Origin: Dugong dugon
Taxonomy: Eukaryota; Chordata; Mammalia; Sirenia; Dugongidae
Direction of reading: 5' to 3'
NCBI GenBank assembly: GCA_030035585.1
Contig: CM057462.1
Location: 98,601,234-98,665,233, forward strand
DNA: 64,000 nt
A program made the translations under genes and the position numbers. The first letter of the stretch is position 1; the number at the start of each line of letters is the position of its first letter. This document shows, piece by piece, positions 1-9,358 of the stretch. The notes beneath the pieces are model-generated. The model made no database searches. It saw only the letters and a program-made list of their open reading frames with translations, and was not told the DNA's origin.

Positions 1-671
1 AGATTAGCATTTTGGATATAGAAAGTAAGGCTCCAAGTACATGGGTTAAAAGGATACAATTGACTATATAGAGAGAAAATGCATACTCTGCATAAGAAAT
101 TACCAAATTTTTAAGTAATGGAGAAAGTGAGGAATGGGGTGGGGCGGTGCTGGCAAAAAACAAAAAGCCAAGATCAGCGACATGGCAGGAATCTAGAATC
201 TGAGGAGGAACACAATGAAGGAGAAATTCCTGGAGGCCAGGCAACCAAGAGATTTTATGAACAAAAATGACCAGTTTCTAATTATAAGTTATTTTCACCA
301 ATTTGGGGCAAATCAACTCAGTTACTCCAAAAAATTCAATAAAATCTGCTGTACATACAAAAACACGAGTGAATGTGTGGAAAACCAAAGGAAAATTCTT
401 ATTTTTATCAAAGCAGAGAGAAGAAAACAGCTACAGAAAATGAGACATGAATCAAGAATTCAAAAAAAGCAAGGACTTGAAACAAGAAGTATTAGGAAGG
501 ACATAAACTCATAGGGATGCACAGAAATATTAGAAAGACATTGCACATAACATAGAATTTGTGGGTTCAGGCCAATTTTTTACTAAATTTCAAACAACAG
601 CATGACATCAGCTGATTTTTTAGTAAATAATGGCAATAGCTACCATTATTCAATGTCTAAAAAAAAAAAAA
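1..671. other. Unannotated sequence
   Basis: AT-rich sequence with no recognised gene or repeat. The one frame of about 100 codons (215-514) has lysine/glutamine-rich, low-complexity composition, no recognisable domain and no splice context. I do not regard it as coding. Confidence 0.5.
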
Positions 672-800
672 ATCCATTGCTGTCGAGTCAACTCTGACTC
701 CTAGCGACCCTATGGGACAGAGCAGAACTGCCCCACAGGGTTTACAAGGAGCTGCTGGTGGACTGGAACTACCCACCTTTTGGTTAGCAGCTGTGTCATA
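672..800 (-). repeat. AfroSINE, short form
   Basis: On the minus strand this reads as an AfroSINE: the tRNA-like head lies at high coordinates and the body ends in the (g)tcgactc...caatgg-type 3' end near 675. The central ~45-nt block of long AfroSINEs is absent. An A run follows the 3' end at 660-671. Confidence 0.85.
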
Positions 801-1029
801 CATACCTACGTACGTACTTACTGTGAATAAGATCTCTCTATTTTTTTCGTTACAGGACTTTGCAAGGCAGGTGTTATTAAATTTCCTTGATACTAAAACA
901 TCCACTCTTTTTTATTTTTATAATTGATGTGTGCATTCCATCTGATATATCTTATTTTGTGAAATGCTGTTATTAAATTGCTGACAAGGTTTAAGTTTAA
1001 TACTTTCTTAAAATTAAGGTAATGAAGCA

Positions 1030-1145
1030 TTATTCTCATTTTATAAATGACAAAGTTCAGAAAAGTTAATTAACTTCCCAAGTTCTCACAAATGATTGAG
1101 CCAAGGATTCAATCCTAGGTCCCATGGGAGTCCGAATTCTGAGTG
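1030..1145 (-). repeat. MIR fragment
   Basis: Matches the MIR core read from the minus strand: a T-rich 'cattttataaatgacaaag' stretch followed by the region where MIRs carry 'cacacagctagtaag...gattcaaacccagg'. Old and diverged. Confidence 0.55.
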
Positions 1146-1149
1146 TTTC

Positions 1150-2300
1150 CTCATGTAAATTCTGGTTATTTCTTCCACTATTCTCAGAAACAACCCTGAT
1201 TTAGCCTAAAAAGTCTAATTCCATTTGTGTACACAGAAATACATGTTCATGTCATGAAAGCAAAACATTTTCACACAGAGACAACTTATCAGACTAACAA
1301 ACATTGGTGTCCACAGTGACACAGAAAGCCTCTCAGTGGTAGAGACAAAAACAAGTAATCTAGCTCTCTGATGTATCAAAGAAAGCAGAGAGGTCACGAA
1401 GAATAAGATAAATCCTGAAATGTGGAAAGAAGTGTTGTTTTCTTAGTGAAGCAGAGAAACGGAAAAAAAAAAAAAAAAAAAAAAAATTCAGCCAGAAATA
1501 ACTCTGCTGAATTTGAAACACAAGAGTGAAGCAATCACTTGAAAAACCAACAATTCAAAGTAGTTGTTCCATGTGGTTGAAAAAGTATTTGCAAAACCAT
1601 TAGTCTGCTATCAAGTGACTCATCATATAACCTCAACATATCTTTCAAGAAGATCTCCTTTTATGAATCAAATTTACTTCAGCCAACCTGGGACTTATGT
1701 GTTTTTGCAAAGTATACTACACACTTTGATCCTAGACTCCAGAGCCGGTGACCCAGTTCCGAAGCTGTGGTAGAAGAGGCCAGGAAAGGACTGAAACTGA
1801 GGTTAGGTGGGTGATGAAGAAAGAAGGGCTGGCTAGGTCACAGAAGAGGGAGAATTAGGAGCAGAGCCAACCTTACTAAATTATGATAGTCAGCCAAGCG
1901 AAGGAAGTACCAAGTAATAAGCCAGAGCCACCGGGGAAGAGCTTATTACTGGAAATATTATGCCAATGGAATAAACAGAATAGTTAGTGGAATAATATCC
2001 TAGAAGGCGAATTTAGGATAAGCATCAAATAAAGAAATTTGTGGCATGACAATGGCAGGGGGAACAGAATGTTAATTAGGATTTTTTAACCATTTGCCTT
2101 CTACCTCTTTTACTACAAGTTTTCTCTCCTAACCTGACTATCTTGAGGAACCACTCACTGCCTCTCTGTTTGAGGCCTTAGATGTTCTCCTGCTAAAATT
2201 CCTGTCTATATGTCAACGTTTTTATCAAAAATGACTCAGCACCCTAAAGAGCCTCCTCCTGATTCGATGGTAAGGCCATCTAGACTCCCCAGCGCTGAGG
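1150..2300. other. Unannotated sequence with a 24-bp A run
   Basis: Unique-looking AT-rich DNA. A pure A run of about 24 bases sits at 1463-1486. It could be the tail of an old retroposon, but no body or TSD was recognised next to it. Confidence 0.4.
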
Positions 2301-2500
2301 ACAAATCATCAGTTGATACTCCCACCAATGGTGTATGTTGAGTTACCACTTTCCTGCATCTTGCACAACTCTTGTTGTTAGCACTTTTAATTTTACAAAT
2401 CTGATGTGTGTGAAAACGTGAGGTTGGACATCCTTTCACAAGCTTATGTCTGTTCTGCTTTTACCTTCTATTCGTACCCCTTACTCATAATTTGATATTG
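2300..2500 (-). repeat. Possible old L1 3'-end fragment
   Basis: Resembles the 'cacttgttgttagcacttttaatttt ... catcctttcac' region of old L1 3' ends read in reverse. Strongly diverged, so identification is tentative. Confidence 0.3.
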
Positions 2501-2884
2501 TAATATGGAAGAGCAGGAGGAAAAGGAGAGTTAAATGTGACAGGGCTATTAGGAAAAGCTTCAATAAGCAGATGAGCTGAGAACCATGATATATGGATAA
2601 AATTTCAAAATTATGAAAATAAGTCCCAAAAAGGACACACTATGACTTATCGACCTACATATCAATAGCACTTAACACAGTAACTAGCATATATCCAGTT
2701 AACAAATAATAAGTGTTTGTTAAACGAATTAATAAAAAAATTAATTTATTGGTGTATATTTAACATTGAACAAGGAGATTGGAAATATAGTCACTGAGCA
2801 GATTTTTAAGTTAAACTAATAAATTTAATTTCAGACATAACGTGTTTAAGAAATCTGCCTGTCATCTTTTTTGGCATTGCTTAC

Positions 2885-3045
2885 TGTTGTTGTTAGATGC
2901 TGTCAAGTTGGTTCCGACTCATAGTAACCCCAAATGACAGGGTAGAACTGCCCCATAGAGTTTCCAAGGAGCAGCTGGGTGGATTTGAACTGCCGACGTT
3001 TTTGTTAGCAGCCGAGCTCTTAACCACGACATCATCAGGACTCCT
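2885..3045 (-). repeat. AfroSINE, short form
   Basis: Minus-strand AfroSINE with a 3' tail of (ttg)n/'gttgttgttag' type at 2885. It carries the gtagaactgccccatag core and a tRNA-like head near 3030, and lacks the 45-nt central block. Confidence 0.88.
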
Positions 3046-3359
3046 TGCTAGCAGAGTAGAAATACATTTGGCACTCAAAAATCAGTTCTAAGGGCAATCG
3101 TGGAGAAAATCTCTTCCACTATACTACCATGCAGCTTTTTTTTTTTTTTTACTCTTCATGGACAGCAGATGAAATTAACAAATAGTGACTACTTTCTACT
3201 GTTCTTAAGCATGGGATTGTTTATGTGAGTGTTTTTCCATAAAAAGGTAGGCTGCCTCTCTGCTTTGCGAGAGGAGAATACATATCTGCAAATCTCCCAC
3301 TAAAAGCCTTTTTACTTAGAGATCATGCTTGTTTGATCTTGCTACGTATTTTAAAAAAA

Positions 3360-3505
3360 CAAACAAACCTGTTGCCATCAAGTTGATTCCGACTCATAGC
3401 GACCCTGTAGGACACAGTAGAACTGTACCATACGGTTTCCAAGGAGCGACTGGTAGATTCAAACTGCTGACCTTCTGGTTGGCAGCCAAACGCTTAACCA
3501 CTGTG
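3360..3505 (-). repeat. AfroSINE, short form
   Basis: Minus-strand copy with an A-rich tail (aaaacaaacaaac-type on the plus strand, 3351-3368). The head is truncated or diverged near 3500. The central block is absent. Confidence 0.88.
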
Positions 3506-3949
3506 TATATGCCTATATAAATAAATTACAGAAAACTATGTCCCTTTGAATACTGAATAAAGCAAAAGAAAATTATATCTGGATGTTCCTTAACTTTTGC
3601 ACAAGGAGGAAAATGAAAGGAATCAGCACGACTCCTTCTCTCCCTGATAAAAGGATCGCACATAGGAAGTAGTCTTTACAGTACTAGCAAGGATCCTTCT
3701 GAATCCACTCTTTTCATTAAGTCAGCGCTGCCAGGTTTGAGCCAGGATTTCTTAGATAATTGACAAATCCCATGTTTGACAAAGACCTGAATGCAGTATT
3801 GCTTAGCATTTACTTCATGGAAACTAAAAAAAAAAGTGAAAGCCTTTCACTAGACTTGGTCTCTTGATGTCCTGAAATATCTATCTAATCGCAGCCAAAG
3901 AAATCCAAGTATGGCCTAGTTCAGAGAGAGAGCCATCTATAATTTTGGA

Positions 3950-4322
3950 AGGTCCTGGAACTTTACCGTGAATGTGACCTTGTTTGGAAATAGAGTCTTT
4001 GAAGTGTTACGAGTCAGATTAACATTAGGCCATGCTTGAGTATGGTAGAGCCTACTTCTCTAAAAGAGGAGATGATACACTGAGACAGGGAGACAGAGGA
4101 AAAATGCCATGTGATGCTGCAGCTGCAAGCCAAGGAATGACTGAAGTGACCAGTTACTAAGAGAGAAGCATGGAACAGATTCTCCTGCAAAGCCTCAGAA
4201 GGAATCAACACATTGACACCCTGATCTCAGACTCTCAACCTCCAGAGTTGTGAGACAAAGAACTTCTTTTGTAAGTCACTTACTTTGTGGTATTTTGTTA
4301 CAGCAGCCATAGGAAACTAAGA
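3950..4322 (+). mobile_element. MLT1-type (ERVL-MaLR) solitary LTR
   Basis: Plus-strand fossil LTR. It has the family-typical 'gtgaccttgtttggaaatag' motif, the 'gcaagccaaggaatg' block, and the 3' end 'ttgttacagcagccatagg' followed by aaacta. It stands alone, with no internal region beside it, and is strongly diverged: an old mammalian insertion, much older than the LTR element at 6519-8763. Confidence 0.75.
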
Positions 4323-5349
4323 GAGTGAGCAACTTCTAGACAAACATGGCATTTGAAACCACGAAGAAGAATGAGAGAAAGAGAGAGAGAATTAAAAAAA
4401 AAAAGATTCAGGCCAAATCGTAGAGAAAAAATATCTCTCGAGCCCTGGTGAAGATGTAGGCATTTGAGAAAGAGGCTGAGACCAAAGATCTCAAAGTGAA
4501 TATTCTGAAGAAACAGAATTTTAGGAGTAAGGAAGAGAAAAGTGAAACAAGTTCACTGGATGATGCCGAGGGATGATGGGAAGGATGGAACTAGGAATTT
4601 TTGCAAGATTCTGTGAGTGGAACTTATACAAACATCCCAGGGGATACAATGGAAAATAAATCGCTAAGCTGGGAGGTGATGCTTCTGATAGCAGTGATAA
4701 ACGAGAGACAAGATTCAGGGTGTGTGAGAGTGGGTGAAATATTCTAGAGTTTTAAGAGAGAACCAGATTTTTGCAACATAATGACATATTCCTCTTAGGA
4801 TGATTTCTGTATCTGGCCTTAATAGCTGTGGTAAGGTCTGGTGGAATGACAAAATAAGCCTCTTGTGGAAATTGTATTTCTCACTAGTCCATCCCTCAAT
4901 ATTTTGAGTAGAGAACAAAAATTAAATGCATAAGGTCAGCACATTTCAGTCATTCAGGTTAATCCTTTTAATACAGATATATTGGCCAGATAGATGACAC
5001 TTATGTTCAATCATTTTTCAAGTCCAGTTAGTCCTTAATCCTAATTATGCCTGACCTGATTTAAAGTGAACTGAAATTCATTTCCAACTCAGTAAACAAG
5101 AACCTCAGAGCTTTTGTTACATGTTAGAACAAGCCTTGTTAAATAGCAAGCATCTGCTCTCCATTCCAATTATTGTTCATAGGTTTTAACGGTTTAGGTT
5201 AAGTAGAGTTGTCAGATTGCACTTTGTTATACGGTGGATTCATAAAAATGAATTAATAACAACAGCTTAAATCTGCATCTTGTTTTGCAATTTGCTATTG
5301 CATCCATTACCTCATTGATTCTGACAACCTGGGAGTTAAGTAGGTCTGG
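4323..5349. other. Unannotated sequence
   Basis: Purine-rich then AT-rich unique DNA, including a short GA-rich run at 4375-4400. No gene or repeat recognised. Confidence 0.4.
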
Positions 5350-5510
5350 CTCCTCATCTGTATGTAGTTTGGCTCCACATCTGTGAAATGGGAATAAGAA
5401 TTGTATCTTCCTCATAAGGTTGTTGTGAGGATTAGCTGAGTTATTAAATGCATGGAGCTTAAAACTGACTGGCACTATAGGAAATTTCAACAAATGTTAG
5501 CTGTTTTTGT
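5350..5510 (+). repeat. MIR fragment
   Basis: The 3' half of a MIR on the plus strand: 'ctcatctgt', 'ggttgttgtgaggatta' and a terminal 'cactataggaaatttcaac'-like end. Confidence 0.6.
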
Positions 5511-6349
5511 TGATACTGTTATTATGGTTATTAAGCTCAGTGTACTTTGTACAGTCTGCATCACACTGAAAGAAGAGGCAGAGGAAAGGGAATGATGAGA
5601 AGGGGGAGAAGGGCAGGGAAATAAAAGCAAAGAAGCAGGGATTAATGCCAGACATATATTTGAGAGGATCTGAACTTTGCCTATTTGAAAAGGCTATTCA
5701 AGGTGGTGCCATGTCATTCAGTAAAGTGGATTGAAGCAGATACGTTAAACTGGTATTGATTAGCTTTGTAAATATCCATTTTCTAGAAGTCAGTAATGGG
5801 AGATCATTTAGATTAGAAGGGAGTGTGAAGAGACAGGGTGTTCCAAGGATTAAATTGAAGGACTAAGAACTACTGACTGTCTATATGACCCTGTGTGCTT
5901 GTAATTAATCTGTCAGGGTCTGAGCCACCTTCTCTACAATGGGGAGTTAAATAACACTTGCTTATATTTATCTTGCAATCAGCTACTAAGGTCAGGAAGG
6001 CATTTGAAGTCCTTCATGTTGGCTGGGTATAATGAAGAATCTCCACAAATTGCACACGGGCTGGGCTTTGCTTCGCTGGTTGTTCCTTTTGTTCTGTCTA
6101 GCCTGCATCCGAGCCCTTATTCTGCCTCACTTGGATGATTGTGTAATTTCTCTTTAGTTCATCCTCGCCTCAATCCATCTGTCCTGATATCTACCACACA
6201 CACATATAATCAAATCACTCCCATTGCCTAATGAATAATCAGGTCAGGCTCTGTAATGTGAATTTCATAGCCTGAGATGAGAAATTTTACTAAAGCTTAT
6301 TCATTAAGATCTTCCTCGTTGGGGTCATACAGGCCAATTTCCCATTGCT

Positions 6350-6421
6350 GTTTCAGTATTTTTAGCTGTGTGACCTTGGAAAAATTGCTTGACCTCTCTC
6401 TGCTTTATTTTTCTCACTTTA
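6350..6421 (+). repeat. MIR core fragment
   Basis: Carries 'agctgtgtgaccttgga' and 'cttgacctctctctgc', the most conserved part of MIR. It directly abuts the MER5A copy that follows. Confidence 0.6.
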
Positions 6422-6518
6422 GTAGTGGTTCTCAATCAGGGGCGATTATGCTTCCCAAGGGACATTTGTCAATGTCTGTATATATATATTTTTTTTTTTT
6501 ACAACTGGGGGAAGTGTG
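6422..6518 (+). mobile_element. MER5A (hAT-Charlie) DNA transposon, left part
   Basis: Begins with the MER5A terminal sequence 'gtggttctcaatcaggggcg' and runs to 'acaactggggg', where it is cut by the LTR element at 6519. The other half resumes at 8764. MER5A is a non-autonomous hAT-family element old enough to be shared by placental mammals. Confidence 0.8.
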
Positions 6519-7023
6519 TGTCTTAGTCATATAGTACTTCTCTAACAGAAATACCACAAGTGGATGCCTTTATCAAAGAGAAATTTATTCTATCACTGCC
6601 CAGTAGGCTACAAGTCCAAATTCAGGGCATCAGCTCCAGGGAAAGGCTTTCTCCTTCTGTTGGCCTTCTCATCAATGTTACCCCAGACTAGGAGCTTCTC
6701 TGCACAGGGACCTCAGGCCCAAAGGACGCGCTCTGCTCCTGGCACCACTTTCTTGGTGGTATGAGGTCCTCAATTCTCCACTTGCTTACTTTTCCTTTTA
6801 TTTCTTGTAAGGTAAAAGGTAGTGCAGGCCACACCCTAGGGAAACTCCCTTTACATTGGATCAGGGATGTGACCTGGATAAGGGTGGTGTTACAATCCCA
6901 TCCTAATCCTCTTTAACATAAAATTACAATCACAAAATGGAGGACAACCACACAGTTCTGGGAATCAAGGCCCAGCCAAATTGATACACACATTTTTTGG
7001 AGGACGTAATTCAAACCATGACA
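6519..7023 (-). repeat. 3' LTR of the ERVL/MaLR-type element
   Basis: 505-bp direct repeat of 8259-8763. On the minus strand it starts TGTCA and ends GACA. A polyadenylation-type AATAAA lies in its second half. Confidence 0.88.
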
Positions 7024-7691
7024 TTCCACACTTTGGCCCCCCAAAAATCACATCCTTGGAACATGGAAAACATATTCACCCCATCATATCATAGCAGAAG
7101 TCTTAACTCCAAGTCCAAAATCCAAAAATTCCTCTTCATCTGTGAAATCTAGAATACAAGTTATCTGCTTCCAAAGGTACAATGGCAGAACAGGCATAAA
7201 CTAGACATTTCCATCACAAACTGGAGAAACTAGAGGAAAAGAAGGGATAACAGACACCAAGCAAGTCAGCAGAACAGATTACATTAGCCCTCAAGGCTTG
7301 GAAAATAATCCTCTGTTCTCTGAGACAGTTTATACAATGGCCCTGCCCTCCAGACTCTAGATATCGGCCACATTCTCCAGATTCTGAGTGGACACCCCTT
7401 GGCCCTGGGCTTTAGCTCCTCCTTCCAAGCTCACTGGGACAGCAACTCTGCTCCCTCGGCTTCAGGTGCACCATTCTCCTAGTCCATCTGAGTGACAACT
7501 CCACCCTTAGAAGCACCAGAAGCCATGGCTCCACCCTTTGAAACCCCTGAGGTCATGCCATACCTTTTGAGACTGAGGCATCTGGGCTTCTTGTGTACCT
7601 TGTCTCTTCAGCTTCTGCTTCCTGTGGCCTCTCGGCCCTCAGGCATCAAACCCACATCTGCCCTGAGGGGGAAAGTGTTCCAAAGCTCTGT

Positions 7692-8060
7692 AGCTCCACC
7701 AGTAAGTGCCCGGAGGCACACCACTCCACCAGAAAGCCTTGTGTGCACAGGCACTCAGCTCTCTCACTCCGTGGGTGGGCAAGCCTAGCTCCACCGATAA
7801 GTGCCTAGAGGCACCCCATTCCGCCAGGAATCCTCTGGCGCACAGGCACTTGGCTTTCTTGCTCCATGGGTGGGCAAGCCTAGCTCCACGGATAAGTACC
7901 GGAGGCAGCCCACTCTGCCAGGAAGCCTCCAGCGCACAGGCACTTGGCTTTCTTGCTCCGTGGGTGGGCAAGCCTAGCTCCAGGGATAAGTACCGGAGGC
8001 AGCCCACTCTCCCAGGAAGCCTCCGGCACAGAGGCACTCGACTCTCCTGCCCCGTGGGTC
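7692..8060 (-). repeat. Four-unit ~95-bp tandem repeat inside the LTR element
   Basis: Units start at 7692, 7787, 7882 and 7976, with lengths of about 95, 95, 94 and 85 bp. Each begins 'agctcca' and ends 'gtgggtgggcaagcct'-like. Open frames of 130-150 codons on both strands here follow from the repeat and show no protein similarity I recognise. The related internal sequence at 59222-59330 has one unit only. Confidence 0.85.
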
Positions 8061-8235
8061 AGCTCCAGCGCCATCTTGTGCTAGTCTCCTGGTTCTGCTA
8101 CTGTTGGTTCTCTGCGGCTGCCGCTTCTCTGCCGCTGCAGGTTCTCTGCTGTTGCTAGTCCTCTGCCACTGCCGCTCCTCTATCCATTCAGTTTCAAAAC
8201 TGCTTCCACATTTTAGCTATCTGTTAGAGCAGCAC

Positions 8236-8254
8236 CCCACTCTCTCTGTACCAA
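8236..8254 (-). other. Primer-binding site, tRNA-Leu type
   Basis: On the minus strand, just inside the 5' LTR, the sequence reads TGGTAC followed by an AGAGAGAGTGGGG-like tract. This is close to the complement of the tRNA-Leu 3' end. Priming by tRNA-Leu is characteristic of ERVL and its MaLR relatives. Confidence 0.65.
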
Positions 8255-8258
8255 ATTC

Positions 8259-8763
8259 TGTCTTAGTCATCTAATACTGCTCGAACAGAAATACCACAAG
8301 TGGATGGCTTTAACAAAGAGAAATTTATTCTATCACAGTCCAGTAGGCTACAAGTCCAAATTCAGGGCATCAGCTCCAGGGAAAGGCTTTCTCCCTCTGT
8401 TGGCCTCCTCATCAATGTTACCCCAGACTAGGAGCTTCTCTGCACAGGGACCTCAGGCCCAAAGGACGCGCTCTGCTCCTGGCATTGCTTTCTTGGTGGT
8501 ATGAGGTCCCCAATTCTCTGCTTGCTTCCCTTTCCTTTTATCTCTTGTAAGGTAAAAGGTAGTGCAGGCCACACCCTAGGGAAACTCCCTTTACATTGGA
8601 TCAGAGATGTGACCTGGGTAAGGGTGGTGTTACAATCCCATCCTAATCCTCTTTAACATAAAATTACAATCACAAAATGGAGGCCAACCACATAATTCTG
8701 GGAATCATGGCCCAGCCAAATTGTTACACACATTTTTGGGGGGACATAATTCAAACCTTGACA
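8259..8763 (-). repeat. 5' LTR of the ERVL/MaLR-type element
   Basis: 505-bp LTR on the minus strand. A TATA-like GATAAAAGG lies at 8543-8535. About 30 bases further on is GGGGACCTCAT (8511-8501), the sequence with which the chimeric retrocopy at 58803 begins. That places the U3/R boundary, and so the transcription start, at about 8510. Confidence 0.88.
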
Positions 8764-8893
8764 GGGTGCTACTGGCATCTAACAGGTAGAAGCCAGGGAT
8801 ATTGCTGAACATCCTATAATGCACAGAACATCCCCATACAATAAAGAATTATCTGTCCCCAAAAGTCATTAGTGCTGAGGTTGAAAAACTGCA
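8764..8893 (+). mobile_element. MER5A DNA transposon, right part
   Basis: Continues MER5A from 'gggtgctactggcatctaac' to the terminal 'gaggttgaaaaactgc'. This half is collinear with 6422-6518 once the LTR element is taken out. Confidence 0.82.
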
Positions 8894-8919
8894 TTATGGG
8901 GATCCTAAACCTACTGACT

Positions 8920-9105
8920 TACATGACTGTGAAAGTTAATGTGCTAGGCTGCTAATGGAAAGATTAGTGGTTCAAATCCACCCAGAAGGGCCTCGGAAGA
9001 AAAGCCTGGTGATATCTTTCTGAAAAATCGTCATTGAAAACCCTGCTTTGACACACATAGGGTCACCAAGAGTCAAAACGTGATGACAACTTATAGGTGG
9101 GTATT
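8920..9105 (+). repeat. Diverged AfroSINE (long, older variant)
   Basis: Plus-strand copy: tRNA-like head 'gctaggctgctaatgg', an internal 'gaagaaaagcctggtgat' block, and 3' end 'gggtcaccaagagtc'. It retains the central region, unlike the short forms. Confidence 0.65.
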
Positions 9106-9260
9106 ATTATCATGCAGATTTTACAGATAAGAATATTGAGGCATAGAAGTTGAACAATTTGGCAAAAGTCACACAGCTTATAAATTGCAGATGTGAGATT
9201 TGAGCATAGACAGTTTGACTCCAGAATCTGCATTCTAACTACTGTGTTGGACTGCCTTCC
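9106..9260 (-). repeat. MIR
   Basis: Minus-strand MIR: 'ttattatcatgcagatttta', 'gaggcatagaag', 'gtcacacagctta', and a terminal 'taactactgtgttggactgc'. Confidence 0.7.
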
Positions 9261-9343
9261 TATACCCCACTGTCTTACATACCAGATACTACAGACTTCT
9301 GTCTAGTTTCATAATATGGCCAGCATTACCATACTATTGAGCA

Positions 9344-9358
9344 AGAAATGATAAGCTT
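9344..9358. repeat. Target-site duplication of the L1 at 9359-18005 (left copy)
   Basis: AGAAATGATAAGCTT, repeated with one mismatch at 18006-18020. It lies immediately outside the T-rich 3' tail of the minus-strand L1. Confidence 0.8.

Larger units (their letters stand above)
6519..8763 (-). mobile_element. Non-autonomous ERVL/MaLR-type LTR element
   Basis: Fossil LTR element of about 2.25 kb on the minus strand. It has two 505-bp LTRs (5' LTR 8259-8763, 3' LTR 6519-7023), TG...CA ends and near-matching 5-bp flanks (gtgtg at 6514-6518, gggtg at 8764-8768). A primer-binding site similar to the tRNA-Leu 3' end places it with ERVL/MaLR. The 1.24-kb interior shows no gag, pol or env similarity, so it probably always depended on other elements. 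By eye the LTRs differ at about 30 of 505 positions (~6%). That suggests an insertion on the order of ten to twenty million years ago at commonly assumed mammalian rates. It splits a MER5A. Confidence 0.85.

Noticed and set aside
7639-8158. Open frames of 132 and 150 codons on opposite strands
   Set aside because: Both run through the four-unit ~95-bp repeat of the LTR element. Length comes from the repeat period and there is no recognisable domain.
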